A stretch of DNA of 5,781 bases, taken from the NCBI GenBank assembly GCA_905198825.1, contig CAJKEF010000085.1, positions 1-5,781 on the forward strand, given 5' to 3'. Source of the stretch: an uncultured Collinsella sp. (GTDB taxonomy: Bacteria > Actinomycetota > Coriobacteriia > Coriobacteriales > Coriobacteriaceae). The position numbers and the translations under genes are program-made. Numbering within the stretch: position 1 is the first letter of the stretch; each line of letters opens with the position of its first letter. The notes below the pieces were generated by a model, which was given only the letters and a program-made list of their open reading frames with translations, was not told the origin of the DNA and made no database searches. Shown here piece after piece: positions 1-5,570 of this stretch.

Positions 1-1
1 G

Positions 2-760
2 TACGCCTTAATCTTGGTAATTTATGCGTGCATGGTGGCATTGCAGCTTAATTCTTTCCCGATGTGGTTCTGTAGCCTCCGTGAGAACAGTTTCTTGGGC
101 TTTTTCCCAGACCCGACGCTTCGGCTATCGGCAGAGGATGTCCTTCTATTTGGTAATGCAGAGGTCTTTCGCGGTCTGCTGTTCAACGTAGCCCCGTTGG
201 CTCATGCATTGTTCTTTCCGTTCATCGCGGCTTGCATTGTGCCGCGCTTTGTCAGTTCGGGCTTTATTGAGGAACCGTGGGGGTTGTCGGAGGCTCGGGG
301 AGGGAAGCGTGTGTGCGCTATCGTTGCGCGAGTGGTGCTGTCTTCTTTTGCCCTTTTGGGCGCGTTTATCCTGTCGAGTGTCGTTTTGTACTGTCTTAAC
401 TGCGTAATCGTTTTAGATGCTCAGCAGTATTTCAACCTGCATGTATTTTGCTATCGACTTGTTCTTGCTGCCGCTGCCTGCCTTGCATATGTGGTTTGTT
501 GCGTAATCGTTGTTTCCTATTTTGGGGCCGGCTTCGGTCCGATTGGCATGCTGTTGCTTGTCAACGTCGTGGCGATCTACATACAGCTCGGGGCCAATTC
601 CATGCTTCCGCTTCCAGCCTCGATGCTCATGTGGATTTGTGGCGTGACCCCGTTGGGGAATAGTCAATGCATTTCGATTCTAATTGACTGCCTAATAAAC
701 GTAGCAAGCGTTTTTGCCATCTGCTTTACCGTCGACCGATTGCGGTCGAGATTTCTTTGA
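2..760 (+). CDS. Partial multi-spanning membrane protein, ABC-2 type permease-like (5' end outside window)
   Basis: The reading frame is open to the left edge. A TTG at 14 could start it, but the frame continues upstream as Tyr-Ala-Leu-Ile and a membrane segment is already under way there, so the true start is probably outside the window. About 252 residues are visible, ending at TGA 758-760. Numbering from the TTG, hydrophobic segments lie near residues 1-12, 55-76, 104-134, 146-168, 174-193 and 220-240, so about six spans. A polar loop after the second span (VSSGFIEEPWGLSEARGG, about 80-97) followed by an Arg-containing third span resembles the loop of ABC-2 permeases. This suggests the membrane half of an export or immunity ABC transporter whose ATPase would lie upstream. 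Base composition is near half G+C by eye, with many TTT and TTG codons, lower than the genes to its right, so it may have been acquired. The family call rests on topology and a weak loop resemblance; an unrelated six-span protein is possible. Confidence 0.6.
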   Translation, partial: YALILVIYACMVALQLNSFPMWFCSLRENSFLGFFPDPTLRLSAEDVLLFGNAEVFRGLLFNVAPLAHALFFPFIAACIVPRFVSSGFIEEPWGLSEARGGKRVCAIVARVVLSSFALLGAFILSSVVLYCLNCVIVLDAQQYFNLHVFCYRLVLAAAACLAYVVCCVIVVSYFGAGFGPIGMLLLVNVVAIYIQLGANSMLPLPASMLMWICGVTPLGNSQCISILIDCLINVASVFAICFTVDRLRSRFL

Positions 761-800
761 TTGTTTGTGAGGGATGACCATACCGAGCATACCAAATACA

Positions 801-834
801 GGGGGGCGGGCACCGTGGCTGGTGTCCGCCCCCC
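801..834. terminator. Strong G/C hairpin between convergent genes, probable bidirectional terminator
   Basis: GGGGGGCGGGCACC (801-814) pairs with GGTGTCCGCCCCCC (821-834) over 14 positions with one G-U wobble and a 6-nt loop (GTGGCT). It lies between the stop of the plus-strand membrane gene at 760 and the stop of the minus-strand peptidase at 872, where both transcripts should end. The flanks are only moderately T-rich: TGGTTTA follows on the plus strand and TGTATTTGG on the minus strand. The stem is therefore the stronger part of the evidence. Confidence 0.8.
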
Positions 835-871
835 CCTGGTTTAGGAGGCTTTAACTTGTGTGGCTTGCGAG

Positions 872-1681
872 CTAGCGCGCCTGCTTTACCTTGGCAGCAG
901 CCTCGACAAATGACTTCCACAGGTTAAAGTCGGTCTCGAGCGTCTTCCACGTGTACTCAGGGTGCCATTGCACGCCTAGGCAGAAGGGTTGCCCCTCGAC
1001 CTCGATGCACTCGGGAACGCCGTCGGTTGCCTTGGCGACCAAGCGCGTGCTCTTACCCAGACGATCGACGCAGCAGTGATGTGCCGAGTTGGTCTGGATC
1101 AGCCTGTGCCCGCCAACCGCGCGCTCCAGCAGCGAGCCCGGCATGACCTCGACAGGGTGCACGGGGTCGTTGAGCACGTGGGTGTGGCGCCACTGCGTGC
1201 GACCCTCGCGCGCACCCAGGCTCGGCACGTCCATGCACAGGGTGCCGCCGGTGGCGACGTTGAGCAGCTGCGTGCCGCGGCAGGTGGTAAAGAGCGGCTT
1301 TTTGGCGCGAAGCACCTCGTTAACCAGCTTAAACTCAAAACGGTCGCGAATCTCGCAGCACAGTGTGGGGTCGTAGGGGCGCTCGTCGCCCCAGCGCTTG
1401 GGATTGACATCGGGGCCGCCGGGAATGGCGATACCGTCAGCGATTTCTACGTAATGACGGATGACCTCAATGTCCTCGGTGATGGACATCTGCAGCGGCA
1501 GACCGCCGGCGGCAAGAATGGCGTCGACAAATACGCTCGCAATCTCCTCGTTGGGGGAGAGCGTCTCGCTCAAAAACGGCTTTGCCTCTTCCCAACGCGG
1601 CGCGACGAGGATGAGCGGACGGTCGACGGGGGCGACGTCGACGTGCGGAGTGTAGGACGATGAGGTGCGGGTTCCGATCAT
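872..1681 (-). CDS. Peptidase C26 / gamma-glutamyl-gamma-aminobutyrate hydrolase family protein (class I glutamine amidotransferase-like)
   Basis: A 269-residue cytoplasmic protein of usual family length plus a short leader. Family members hydrolyse gamma-glutamyl bonds (PuuD acts on gamma-glutamyl-GABA; others act on gamma-glutamyl peptides or folates). Visible motifs are IPGGPDVNP (86-94, oxyanion region), the nucleophile elbow TTCRGTQLLN (Cys134), NSAHH (198-202) and GVQWHPE (236-242, with His240 and Glu242), so the Cys-His-Glu triad is complete. Two positions look atypical: TTCRG where GICRG is common, and Cys203-Cys204 after NSAHH where Gln-Ala is usual. The ATG at 1681 is the only start before the conserved RPLILVAP strand (21-28). 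It leaves about 20 unconserved residues and has no clear Shine-Dalgarno sequence. The gene lies 87 nt downstream of the ATPase on the same strand with no strong terminator between, so it is probably the last gene of the importer operon. The exact substrate is unknown. Confidence 0.88.
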   Translation of the reverse strand: MIGTRTSSSYTPHVDVAPVDRPLILVAPRWEEAKPFLSETLSPNEEIASVFVDAILAAGGLPLQMSITEDIEVIRHYVEIADGIAIPGGPDVNPKRWGDERPYDPTLCCEIRDRFEFKLVNEVLRAKKPLFTTCRGTQLLNVATGGTLCMDVPSLGAREGRTQWRHTHVLNDPVHPVEVMPGSLLERAVGGHRLIQTNSAHHCCVDRLGKSTRLVAKATDGVPECIEVEGQPFCLGVQWHPEYTWKTLETDFNLWKSFVEAAAKVKQAR

Positions 1682-1768
1682 GGGTGCGGCTTTCGAATCC
1701 GGGTGGACATGGCACAGGGGTGGCGCGGGACAAACGTTACTGATGAATTTGCCCGCGTGGCAATTGGG

Positions 1769-2533
1769 TTAGTGGCCCTTAATGGAGTTGAGGAAGTCCT
1801 GGGCGCGCTTGGTCTGGGGGTGGTCGAAGAACTCGTCGGGCGTGCCGGTTTCCACGATCTGGCCGTCGGCCATAAACACGACACGGTCGGCCACGCGGCG
1901 GGCGAAGTTCATCTCGTGCGTGATGACGATCATCGTCATGCCCTGCTGGGCCAGACGGACCATGACCTCGAGCACCTCGTTGATCATCTCGGGATCAAGA
2001 GCGCTCGTGGGCTCGTCAAAAAGCATGGCCTTGGGCTGCATGGCAAGCGAGCGGGCGATGGCTACGCGTTGCTGCTGGCCGCCCGAGAGCTGTGCGGGCA
2101 CCTTATCGGCCTGCTCGGCAACGCCCACGCGGCCCAGCAGGTCCATGGCACGCTCACGAGCTTCGTCCTTGGAGACGCCCAGCACATCGACCGGTCCCAG
2201 CATGACGTTCTGCAGTACGGTCATATGTGCAAACAGGTTGAACTGCTGAAATACCATGCCCAGCTCGGCACGCATGCGGGCAAGATCCTTGCCTTCCTGC
2301 GGCAGGGGCTCGCCCTCGATGAGGATCTCGCCCGAGTCGATGGTTTCCAGGCGGTTGATGGTGCGGCACATGGTCGACTTGCCCGAGCCCGAGGGTCCGA
2401 TCACAACGACGACCTCGCCGCGGTCGACCGAGAGATTGATGTCGTTGAGAACGTGCAGATCGCCGTAGTGCTTATCGACGTGCCTGAGCTCGATCAGCGG
2501 CTGATTGCCGGTGGAAGAGGTGCTCTGTGCCAT
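1769..2533 (-). CDS. Polar amino acid ABC transporter ATP-binding protein (GlnQ/GluA-like)
   Basis: A 254-residue ABC ATPase that powers the importer from the cytoplasmic face. All nucleotide-binding motifs are present in order: Walker A GPSGSGKST (46-54), Q-loop in VFQQFNLF (94-101), signature LSGGQQQR (149-156), Walker B AMLFDEP (169-175), D-loop SALD (177-180) and switch histidine in VITHEM (203-208, His206). Both length and the C-terminal GTPDEFFDHPQ segment fit the PAAT (polar amino acid) ATPase group, where GlnQ, HisP and C. glutamicum GluA cannot be told apart by motif. The ATG at 2533 is supported by AAGGAG, complementary to 2543-2548, 9 nt upstream. Extending from residue 13, PLIELRHVDKHYG is the usual N-terminal strand, so the first 12 residues are a short variable lead. 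It starts 36 nt after the permease 2 stop. Confidence 0.96.
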   Translation of the reverse strand: MAQSTSSTGNQPLIELRHVDKHYGDLHVLNDINLSVDRGEVVVVIGPSGSGKSTMCRTINRLETIDSGEILIEGEPLPQEGKDLARMRAELGMVFQQFNLFAHMTVLQNVMLGPVDVLGVSKDEARERAMDLLGRVGVAEQADKVPAQLSGGQQQRVAIARSLAMQPKAMLFDEPTSALDPEMINEVLEVMVRLAQQGMTMIVITHEMNFARRVADRVVFMADGQIVETGTPDEFFDHPQTKRAQDFLNSIKGH

Positions 2534-2569
2534 GGTGCTCGGCTCCTTATGACTCGAAATGGTAAAGCG

Positions 2570-3403
2570 TTAGCGGATGATGGTCGCGCCGGTCTTGTGC
2601 GAAACGTAGACAGCGGCCTTGTTAATCGCGACGTTGATGAGGATGTAGATGACCGCGATCACCAGGTAGACCGATACGAGGGCATCGTAGTTGGTAATGA
2701 GCACGCGGGCGTTTTGCATGAGGTCGGGGTAGCTCACCACATAGGCGACGGTGGTGTCTTTGACTACGACCACAAGCTGCGAAATCAATGACGGAATGAT
2801 AAACCGGATAGCCTGCGGCAACACGATTTTAAAGGTGATTTTAGCCTTGGAGAGACCGAGCGCCTGGGCCGCCTCGACCTGACCGCGCGGCACGGCATTG
2901 ACGCCGGCGCGGAAAATCTCGGCCAGCACGCCGGCCGCAGCGAGCGCGACGGGAAGCGTGAGCATCCAAAACGACGGCAGCGCGATCTTGTACTGGGGCA
3001 GCACCAAAAAGAAGAAGTAGATGAACAGCAGGCTCGGCACGCCGCGGAAGAAATCGGTGAGTACGCGGCAGACCAGCTGCAGCGGCTTAATGTCGCTGGT
3101 GCGGCCGAGCATAAGGGCTAAGCCCAGTGCCAGCGCAATGGCGCCAGCGGTGAGTGCGACTTTAACGGTGCCCTCAAAGCCTGCAAGCAGGAACTTCCAG
3201 GTGGTGAGGTGCGTAAAGAAAAACCAATAGTGAACCGAAAGCTGGCCGGTCACATAAAAGCGCTGCAACACGAGGACGACGAGCGCGGCGACGGCAACAA
3301 GCGAGATGGCGGTGCCGATGCGAATCTTGGCGCGCATCTTGGGGCCGGGAGCCTCGTAGAGCGCATCGCGCATGGTGAGCGCGGAGGTGGAGTGCTTGCT
3401 CAT
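2570..3403 (-). CDS. Amino acid ABC transporter permease (HisM family, GluD-like)
   Basis: A 277-residue inner-membrane subunit of the importer. An N-terminal cytoplasmic tail of about 30 residues, rich in charged and polar residues, precedes a first membrane segment at about 31-47. Further segments lie near 78-100, 123-136, 145-165, 200-214 and 241-262. The cytoplasmic EAA loop that docks on the ATPase is clear: AEIFRAGVNAVPRGQVEAAQ (161-180) followed by ALGLSKAKITFKIVLPQAI (181-199), with the core EAAQALG at 177-183. The long tail and additional first span, FFRGVP and SLISQLVVVVKDTTVAYVVS (205-224) resemble C. glutamicum GluD rather than GlnP. Its ATG overlaps the stop of permease 1 (ATGA, 3400-3403), which implies translational coupling. 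An AAGGTGAGG (complement of 3412-3420) lies 8 nt upstream. It presumably forms a heterodimer with permease 1. Confidence 0.93.
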   Translation of the reverse strand: MSKHSTSALTMRDALYEAPGPKMRAKIRIGTAISLVAVAALVVLVLQRFYVTGQLSVHYWFFFTHLTTWKFLLAGFEGTVKVALTAGAIALALGLALMLGRTSDIKPLQLVCRVLTDFFRGVPSLLFIYFFFLVLPQYKIALPSFWMLTLPVALAAAGVLAEIFRAGVNAVPRGQVEAAQALGLSKAKITFKIVLPQAIRFIIPSLISQLVVVVKDTTVAYVVSYPDLMQNARVLITNYDALVSVYLVIAVIYILINVAINKAAVYVSHKTGATIIR

Positions 3404-4059
3404 CGGAGGATCCTCACCTTCTTATCGATGTAGTTGCCAATGTGGCTCACCACAAAGGCCGTGCCCAGGTAGCCGAGCGCCGAGATAAAGAACGCGGCGA
3501 CGCCGCCGAGCGAGCGCGTGTTGATAAAGCTCACCACGCCGGTGAGCTCCTGCGGTTTAAGCGGCACCTGGCTGCCGAGCGCGGTGGTGAGCATGACGGC
3601 GATAAAGAGGTTGGTCATGGGCAGCACGCTCGAGCGCAGCGCCTGCGGAATCACGATCTTGGCGAGGATACGGCTGAAGCTCATGCCCAGCGAGCGGGCG
3701 GCTTCCACCTGGCCGACGCCGACGGTGTTGATGCCGCTCATAAAGTTCTCGGAGCCAAAGGCCGAGCCCAAAAGGACCGTGGCGACGATAACGCAGGTAC
3801 GATAGGGCAGGACGACCTTGAGCGGCGGCAGCGCATAGACGACGATGATGAGCAGCGCAATGCCGGGGATGTTACGGAAGACCTGGACATACAGGTCGCC
3901 AAAGACGCGCAGCGGCTTGAGCGGCGACACGCGCATCACAGTGACGGCAACGGCCAGCACCATGGCGATGGCAAACGACTCAAGTGTCATGCCCCAGGTT
4001 GCTAGCAGGGCGTCGATATAGTTCTGGCCATAGAGCGACCAGAGCTCGGAGAGACTCAT
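3400..4059 (-). CDS. Amino acid ABC transporter permease (HisM family, GluC-like)
   Basis: A 219-residue membrane subunit, the expected size for a short PAAT permease. Membrane segments lie near residues 24-42, 62-78, 86-102, 142-160 and 184-206. The EAA loop is GINTVGVGQVEAARSLGMSF (109-128) followed by SRILAKIVIPQAL (129-141), with EAARSLG at 119-125. VTVMRVSPLKPLR (39-51) and the FRNIPG motif (61-66) resemble C. glutamicum GluC. The ATG at 4059 has a near-ideal AGGAGG (complement of 4065-4070) 5 nt upstream. It is the first gene after a terminator-like hairpin, so its transcription probably depends on read-through from the binding-protein gene; I see no separate strong promoter. The start of permease 2 overlaps its stop by 4 nt. 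The substrate is inferred to be glutamate or a related amino acid. Confidence 0.93.
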   Translation of the reverse strand: MSLSELWSLYGQNYIDALLATWGMTLESFAIAMVLAVAVTVMRVSPLKPLRVFGDLYVQVFRNIPGIALLIIVVYALPPLKVVLPYRTCVIVATVLLGSAFGSENFMSGINTVGVGQVEAARSLGMSFSRILAKIVIPQALRSSVLPMTNLFIAVMLTTALGSQVPLKPQELTGVVSFINTRSLGGVAAFFISALGYLGTAFVVSHIGNYIDKKVRILR

Positions 4060-4083
4060 GCGGACCTCCTGCCGGTAAGGAAA

Positions 4084-4109
4084 GGGGCTCCCGTGTGTAC
4101 GGAAGCCCC
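4084..4109 (-). terminator. Terminator-like hairpin between binding-protein and permease genes (probable partial terminator)
   Basis: On the minus strand GGGGCT-T-CCG pairs with CGG-G-AGCCCC around the loop TACACA: six G/C-rich pairs, one mismatch, then three pairs. It is followed directly by TTTCCTT. The plus-strand flank after the stem (GACAACT) has no T run, so the signal faces the operon's direction. It sits 88 nt after the binding-protein stop and about 25 nt before the permease 1 start. Such intercistronic hairpins commonly terminate part of the transcripts or protect the upstream mRNA from decay, which raises the level of binding protein over permease. The short T run argues for incomplete termination. 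Confidence 0.7.
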
Positions 4110-4197
4110 GACAACTCTGTGAGGAAACAGTTTACCGCAATAAAGCGCATCGTGCGTTTCCATATGGTTTCGTTGCGGCCGTTACCAGGCTCGCTGC

Positions 4198-5193
4198 CTA
4201 GGCGCCGATCTCGGGCAGCTCGGGAACATTGGTGTCGCCCGTACGGTCGCCGATGCAGATCTGCCACAGCTCAGTCCAGGTGCCGTCGTCCTCGATCTTC
4301 TTAAGGAAGTCGTTGACAAAGGCGACGCCGTCGGAATCGAGCGGCAGGCCAATGCCATAGGGCTCCTTGCTGCCGAAGGGCTTGCCGGCGATCTTGTACT
4401 TACCGGGCTCGCGGACCAGGGCGCTCTGCTGCATGTTGTTATCGATGACGTAGGCGTCAACACGGCCCTGCTGGAGTGCCTGACGGGCCTCCTCGTCGGT
4501 CTTGAACTCCTGCTGGCTGGCCTTGGGGGCGAACTCCTCCAGGATGGCAGGGCCGTTGGAGCCGGACTGGACGGCGACGTTCTTGTCAGCCAGGTCGTCG
4601 ACGCTCTTGATGTCGTTGTTATCGGCGAGCACTAGGATAGCCTGCTGGGTGTAGTAGTAGGGACCGGCAAAGGAGACGAGCTTCTTGCGCTCATCGGTAA
4701 TGGTGTAGGTGGCGAAGACGGCGTCGACCTGGCCGTTCTGCAGGACAGACTCGCGCGTGTCCGAGGTCACCTGGGTGATCTCGACCTTGTTCTCGCCCAG
4801 AATGTAGTTGGACAGGAGCTGCGCGATGCCGGCATCGAAGCCGCGGGTCTGACCGTCTTTCTCGTTGAGGAGGGAGAAGAGCGTAGAGGTCTGAACGCCA
4901 CCGATCTTAAAGACACCGGCGTCCTTGACGGCCGTGGCCCAGGTGCTGGCGGCGATGGCGTCGTCATCGGCCTTGGGGCCGTCGTTGACGAGCTTGTCGA
5001 ATGCCTTGGCATCGAGCGTGGTGGAAGCCTCGGTATCATTGGAGCCCTTGGGGGAGCCGGCGGCGGAACCCTTGTCAGCCTCGGCGCTGGTGTCAGAGCA
5101 GCCGGCAAGACCAAGGCCGGCGACGGTTGCGAAGGTGGCGGCAACGAAGCCGCGGCGGTCGAGAACGACCTGCTGGGAGAGGTTCTTGCTCAT
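4198..5193 (-). CDS. Extracytoplasmic amino-acid-binding lipoprotein, solute-binding protein family 3 (GluB-like)
   Basis: A 331-residue substrate-binding subunit. The N-terminus has LDRRGF (11-16), a hydrophobic stretch and the lipobox LAGC (29-32), so Cys32 should be lipidated and the protein anchored outside the membrane. The paired arginines are Tat-like. Residues 33-60 form a Ser/Thr/Asp-rich linker. The family 3 domain spans about 93-320: FKIGGV (95-100), GFDAGIAQ (118-125), TRESVLQNGQVDAVFATYTI (146-165) followed by TDERKK. Arg147 aligns by motif with the arginine that binds the ligand carboxylate. FAGPYY (175-180) and the second-lobe strand NVAVQSGS (205-212) also match. The pattern resembles C. 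glutamicum GluB, so glutamate or a close relative is the likely ligand. The ATG at 5193 has GAAAGGTG (complement of 5201-5208) 7 nt upstream. It is the first gene of the operon, with its own promoter about 45 bases upstream. Confidence 0.94.
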   Translation of the reverse strand: MSKNLSQQVVLDRRGFVAATFATVAGLGLAGCSDTSAEADKGSAAGSPKGSNDTEASTTLDAKAFDKLVNDGPKADDDAIAASTWATAVKDAGVFKIGGVQTSTLFSLLNEKDGQTRGFDAGIAQLLSNYILGENKVEITQVTSDTRESVLQNGQVDAVFATYTITDERKKLVSFAGPYYYTQQAILVLADNNDIKSVDDLADKNVAVQSGSNGPAILEEFAPKASQQEFKTDEEARQALQQGRVDAYVIDNNMQQSALVREPGKYKIAGKPFGSKEPYGIGLPLDSDGVAFVNDFLKKIEDDGTWTELWQICIGDRTGDTNVPELPEIGA

Positions 5194-5236
5194 GGTAGAA
5201 CACCTTTCTCAATAAAATCCCTAGCGGTTGAGTAGA

Positions 5237-5266
5237 GTTATACCCTATCGCGCTCAAATGGGTCAA
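5237..5266 (-). promoter_or_regulatory. Sigma-70-type promoter for the importer operon
   Basis: Reading the minus strand, TTGACC (complement of 5261-5266) matches the -35 consensus at five of six positions. TATAAC (complement of 5237-5242) matches the -10 consensus at five of six, with an 18-nt spacer. Transcription should start near 5230, giving a leader of about 37 nt before the binding-protein ATG at 5193. The region just upstream of the -35 box is A/T-rich. This is the best promoter match I see in the window. It is predicted by pattern only. Confidence 0.78.
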
Positions 5267-5372
5267 CACGAAATAACTCAGAAACATACTTACCTTATGG
5301 GTTATTCTACCTACCAAAAAGGGATAGGCACCTTTGTGGTGGTTCTGGCCGGTGCAGCGGCATGCCTTGATG

Positions 5373-5437
5373 CTTTGTCTCAATCTGTAACATCTGGACG
5401 GTCAAAAGGTCCCTATCTGTTACAGATTGAGACAAAG
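5373..5437. repeat. Inverted repeat element, copy 1 (20-bp perfect arms, 25-nt spacer)
   Basis: CTTTGTCTCAATCTGTAACA at 5373-5392 is exactly reverse-complementary to 5418-5437. The 25-nt spacer (5393-5417) contains a small internal pairing, GGAC (5396-5399) with GTCC (5409-5412). As RNA or extruded DNA it would form a 20-bp stem. There is no T run on either side, so it is not an ordinary intrinsic terminator. The same arm core recurs in copy 2 at an offset of exactly 81 nt, so both belong to one repeat family. Confidence 0.92.
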
Positions 5438-5455
5438 GTCTGGGACTACGACGTC

Positions 5456-5516
5456 TTATCTCGATCTGTAACAGTTAGACGGGAATTCAGGCCATAGATG
5501 TTACAGATTGAGATAA
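5456..5516. repeat. Inverted repeat element, copy 2 (18-bp arms with one wobble, 25-nt spacer)
   Basis: TTATCTCGATCTGTAACA (5456-5473) pairs with TGTTACAGATTGAGATAA (5499-5516) over 18 positions with one G-T mismatch (5463/5509) that would be a wobble in RNA. The spacer (5474-5498) is 25 nt, as in copy 1, and matches that spacer at about half its positions, with GACGG near its start and GG.CC.TA towards its end. Relative to copy 1 the stem pair G5377-C5433 has become A5458-T5514, a paired change that keeps the stem. Confidence 0.9.
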
Positions 5517-5532
5517 TCGCGTCGCGAAAATT

Positions 5533-5569
5533 AAAACCTCCGCAGGGACGCTTGCCTTGCGGAGGTTTT
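5533..5569. terminator. Bidirectional intrinsic terminator after dxs
   Basis: AAAACCTCCGCA (5533-5544) pairs perfectly with TGCGGAGGTTTT (5558-5569) over 12 bp around a 13-nt loop. The stem begins one base after the dxs stop on the minus strand and ends in TTTTAATTTT in that direction, so it terminates dxs. The plus strand also ends in TTTTCTTACT, so it could stop a transcript crossing the inverted repeats from the left. Confidence 0.93.
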
Positions 5570-5570
5570 C

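Larger units (their letters stand above)
5194..5570. other. Long intergenic region between dxs and the importer operon
   Basis: About 375 nt without a credible gene. From the operon side outward it holds a short leader with the binding-protein ribosome site, a sigma-70-type promoter (5237-5266), an A/T-rich stretch (5267-5320), a segment reading AAAAAGGGATAGGCACCTTT (5316-5335) that looks like dispersed intergenic repeat material, two long inverted repeats (5373-5437, 5456-5516) and the dxs terminator (5533-5569). The leader from the predicted transcription start to the ATG is under 45 nt, too short for a riboswitch. Confidence 0.75.

Noticed and set aside
989..1663. A 224-codon plus-strand open frame opposite the C26 hydrolase
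   Set aside because: It is fully antisense to a gene with an intact catalytic triad, and no family features or ribosome site were seen.
1749..1763. Small hairpin TTGCC-CGCGT-GGCAA between ATPase and hydrolase genes
   Set aside because: It has only 5 bp and no T run, too weak to call a terminator, so the hydrolase is kept in the operon.
1703..2791. A 362-codon plus-strand open frame opposite the ATPase and permease 2
   Set aside because: It lies antisense to an ATPase with every family motif. Its product is His/Asp/Val-rich with no recognisable domain, typical of the reverse strand of a G+C-rich gene.
3406..3415. Perfect 10-bp palindrome GAGGATCCTC just upstream of the permease 2 start
   Set aside because: It overlaps the end of permease 1 and the ribosome-binding region. 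Such a length is easily reached by chance.
3442..4005. A 187-codon plus-strand open frame opposite permease 1
   Set aside because: The product is a low-complexity mix of His, Arg, Asp and Ala, antisense to a clear permease.
4143..4159. 7-bp hairpin AAGCGCA-TCG-TGCGTTT after the binding-protein stop
   Set aside because: It is short, includes a wobble, and has no T run after it on the minus strand. The better terminator candidate lies at 4084-4109.
5272..5306. Inverted pair AATAAC/GTTATT upstream of the -35 box, as an operator
   Set aside because: The arms are only 6 nt with a 23-nt gap in A/T-rich sequence, within chance expectation.
5228..5497. An 89-codon plus-strand open frame in the intergenic region
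   Set aside because: It runs through the operon promoter and both inverted repeats, has no ribosome site, and its C-terminal half is repeat sequence.
5373..5516. A CRISPR mini-array
   Set aside because: The repeated units alternate in orientation and form hairpins. There are no direct repeats with regular unique spacers and no cas genes.
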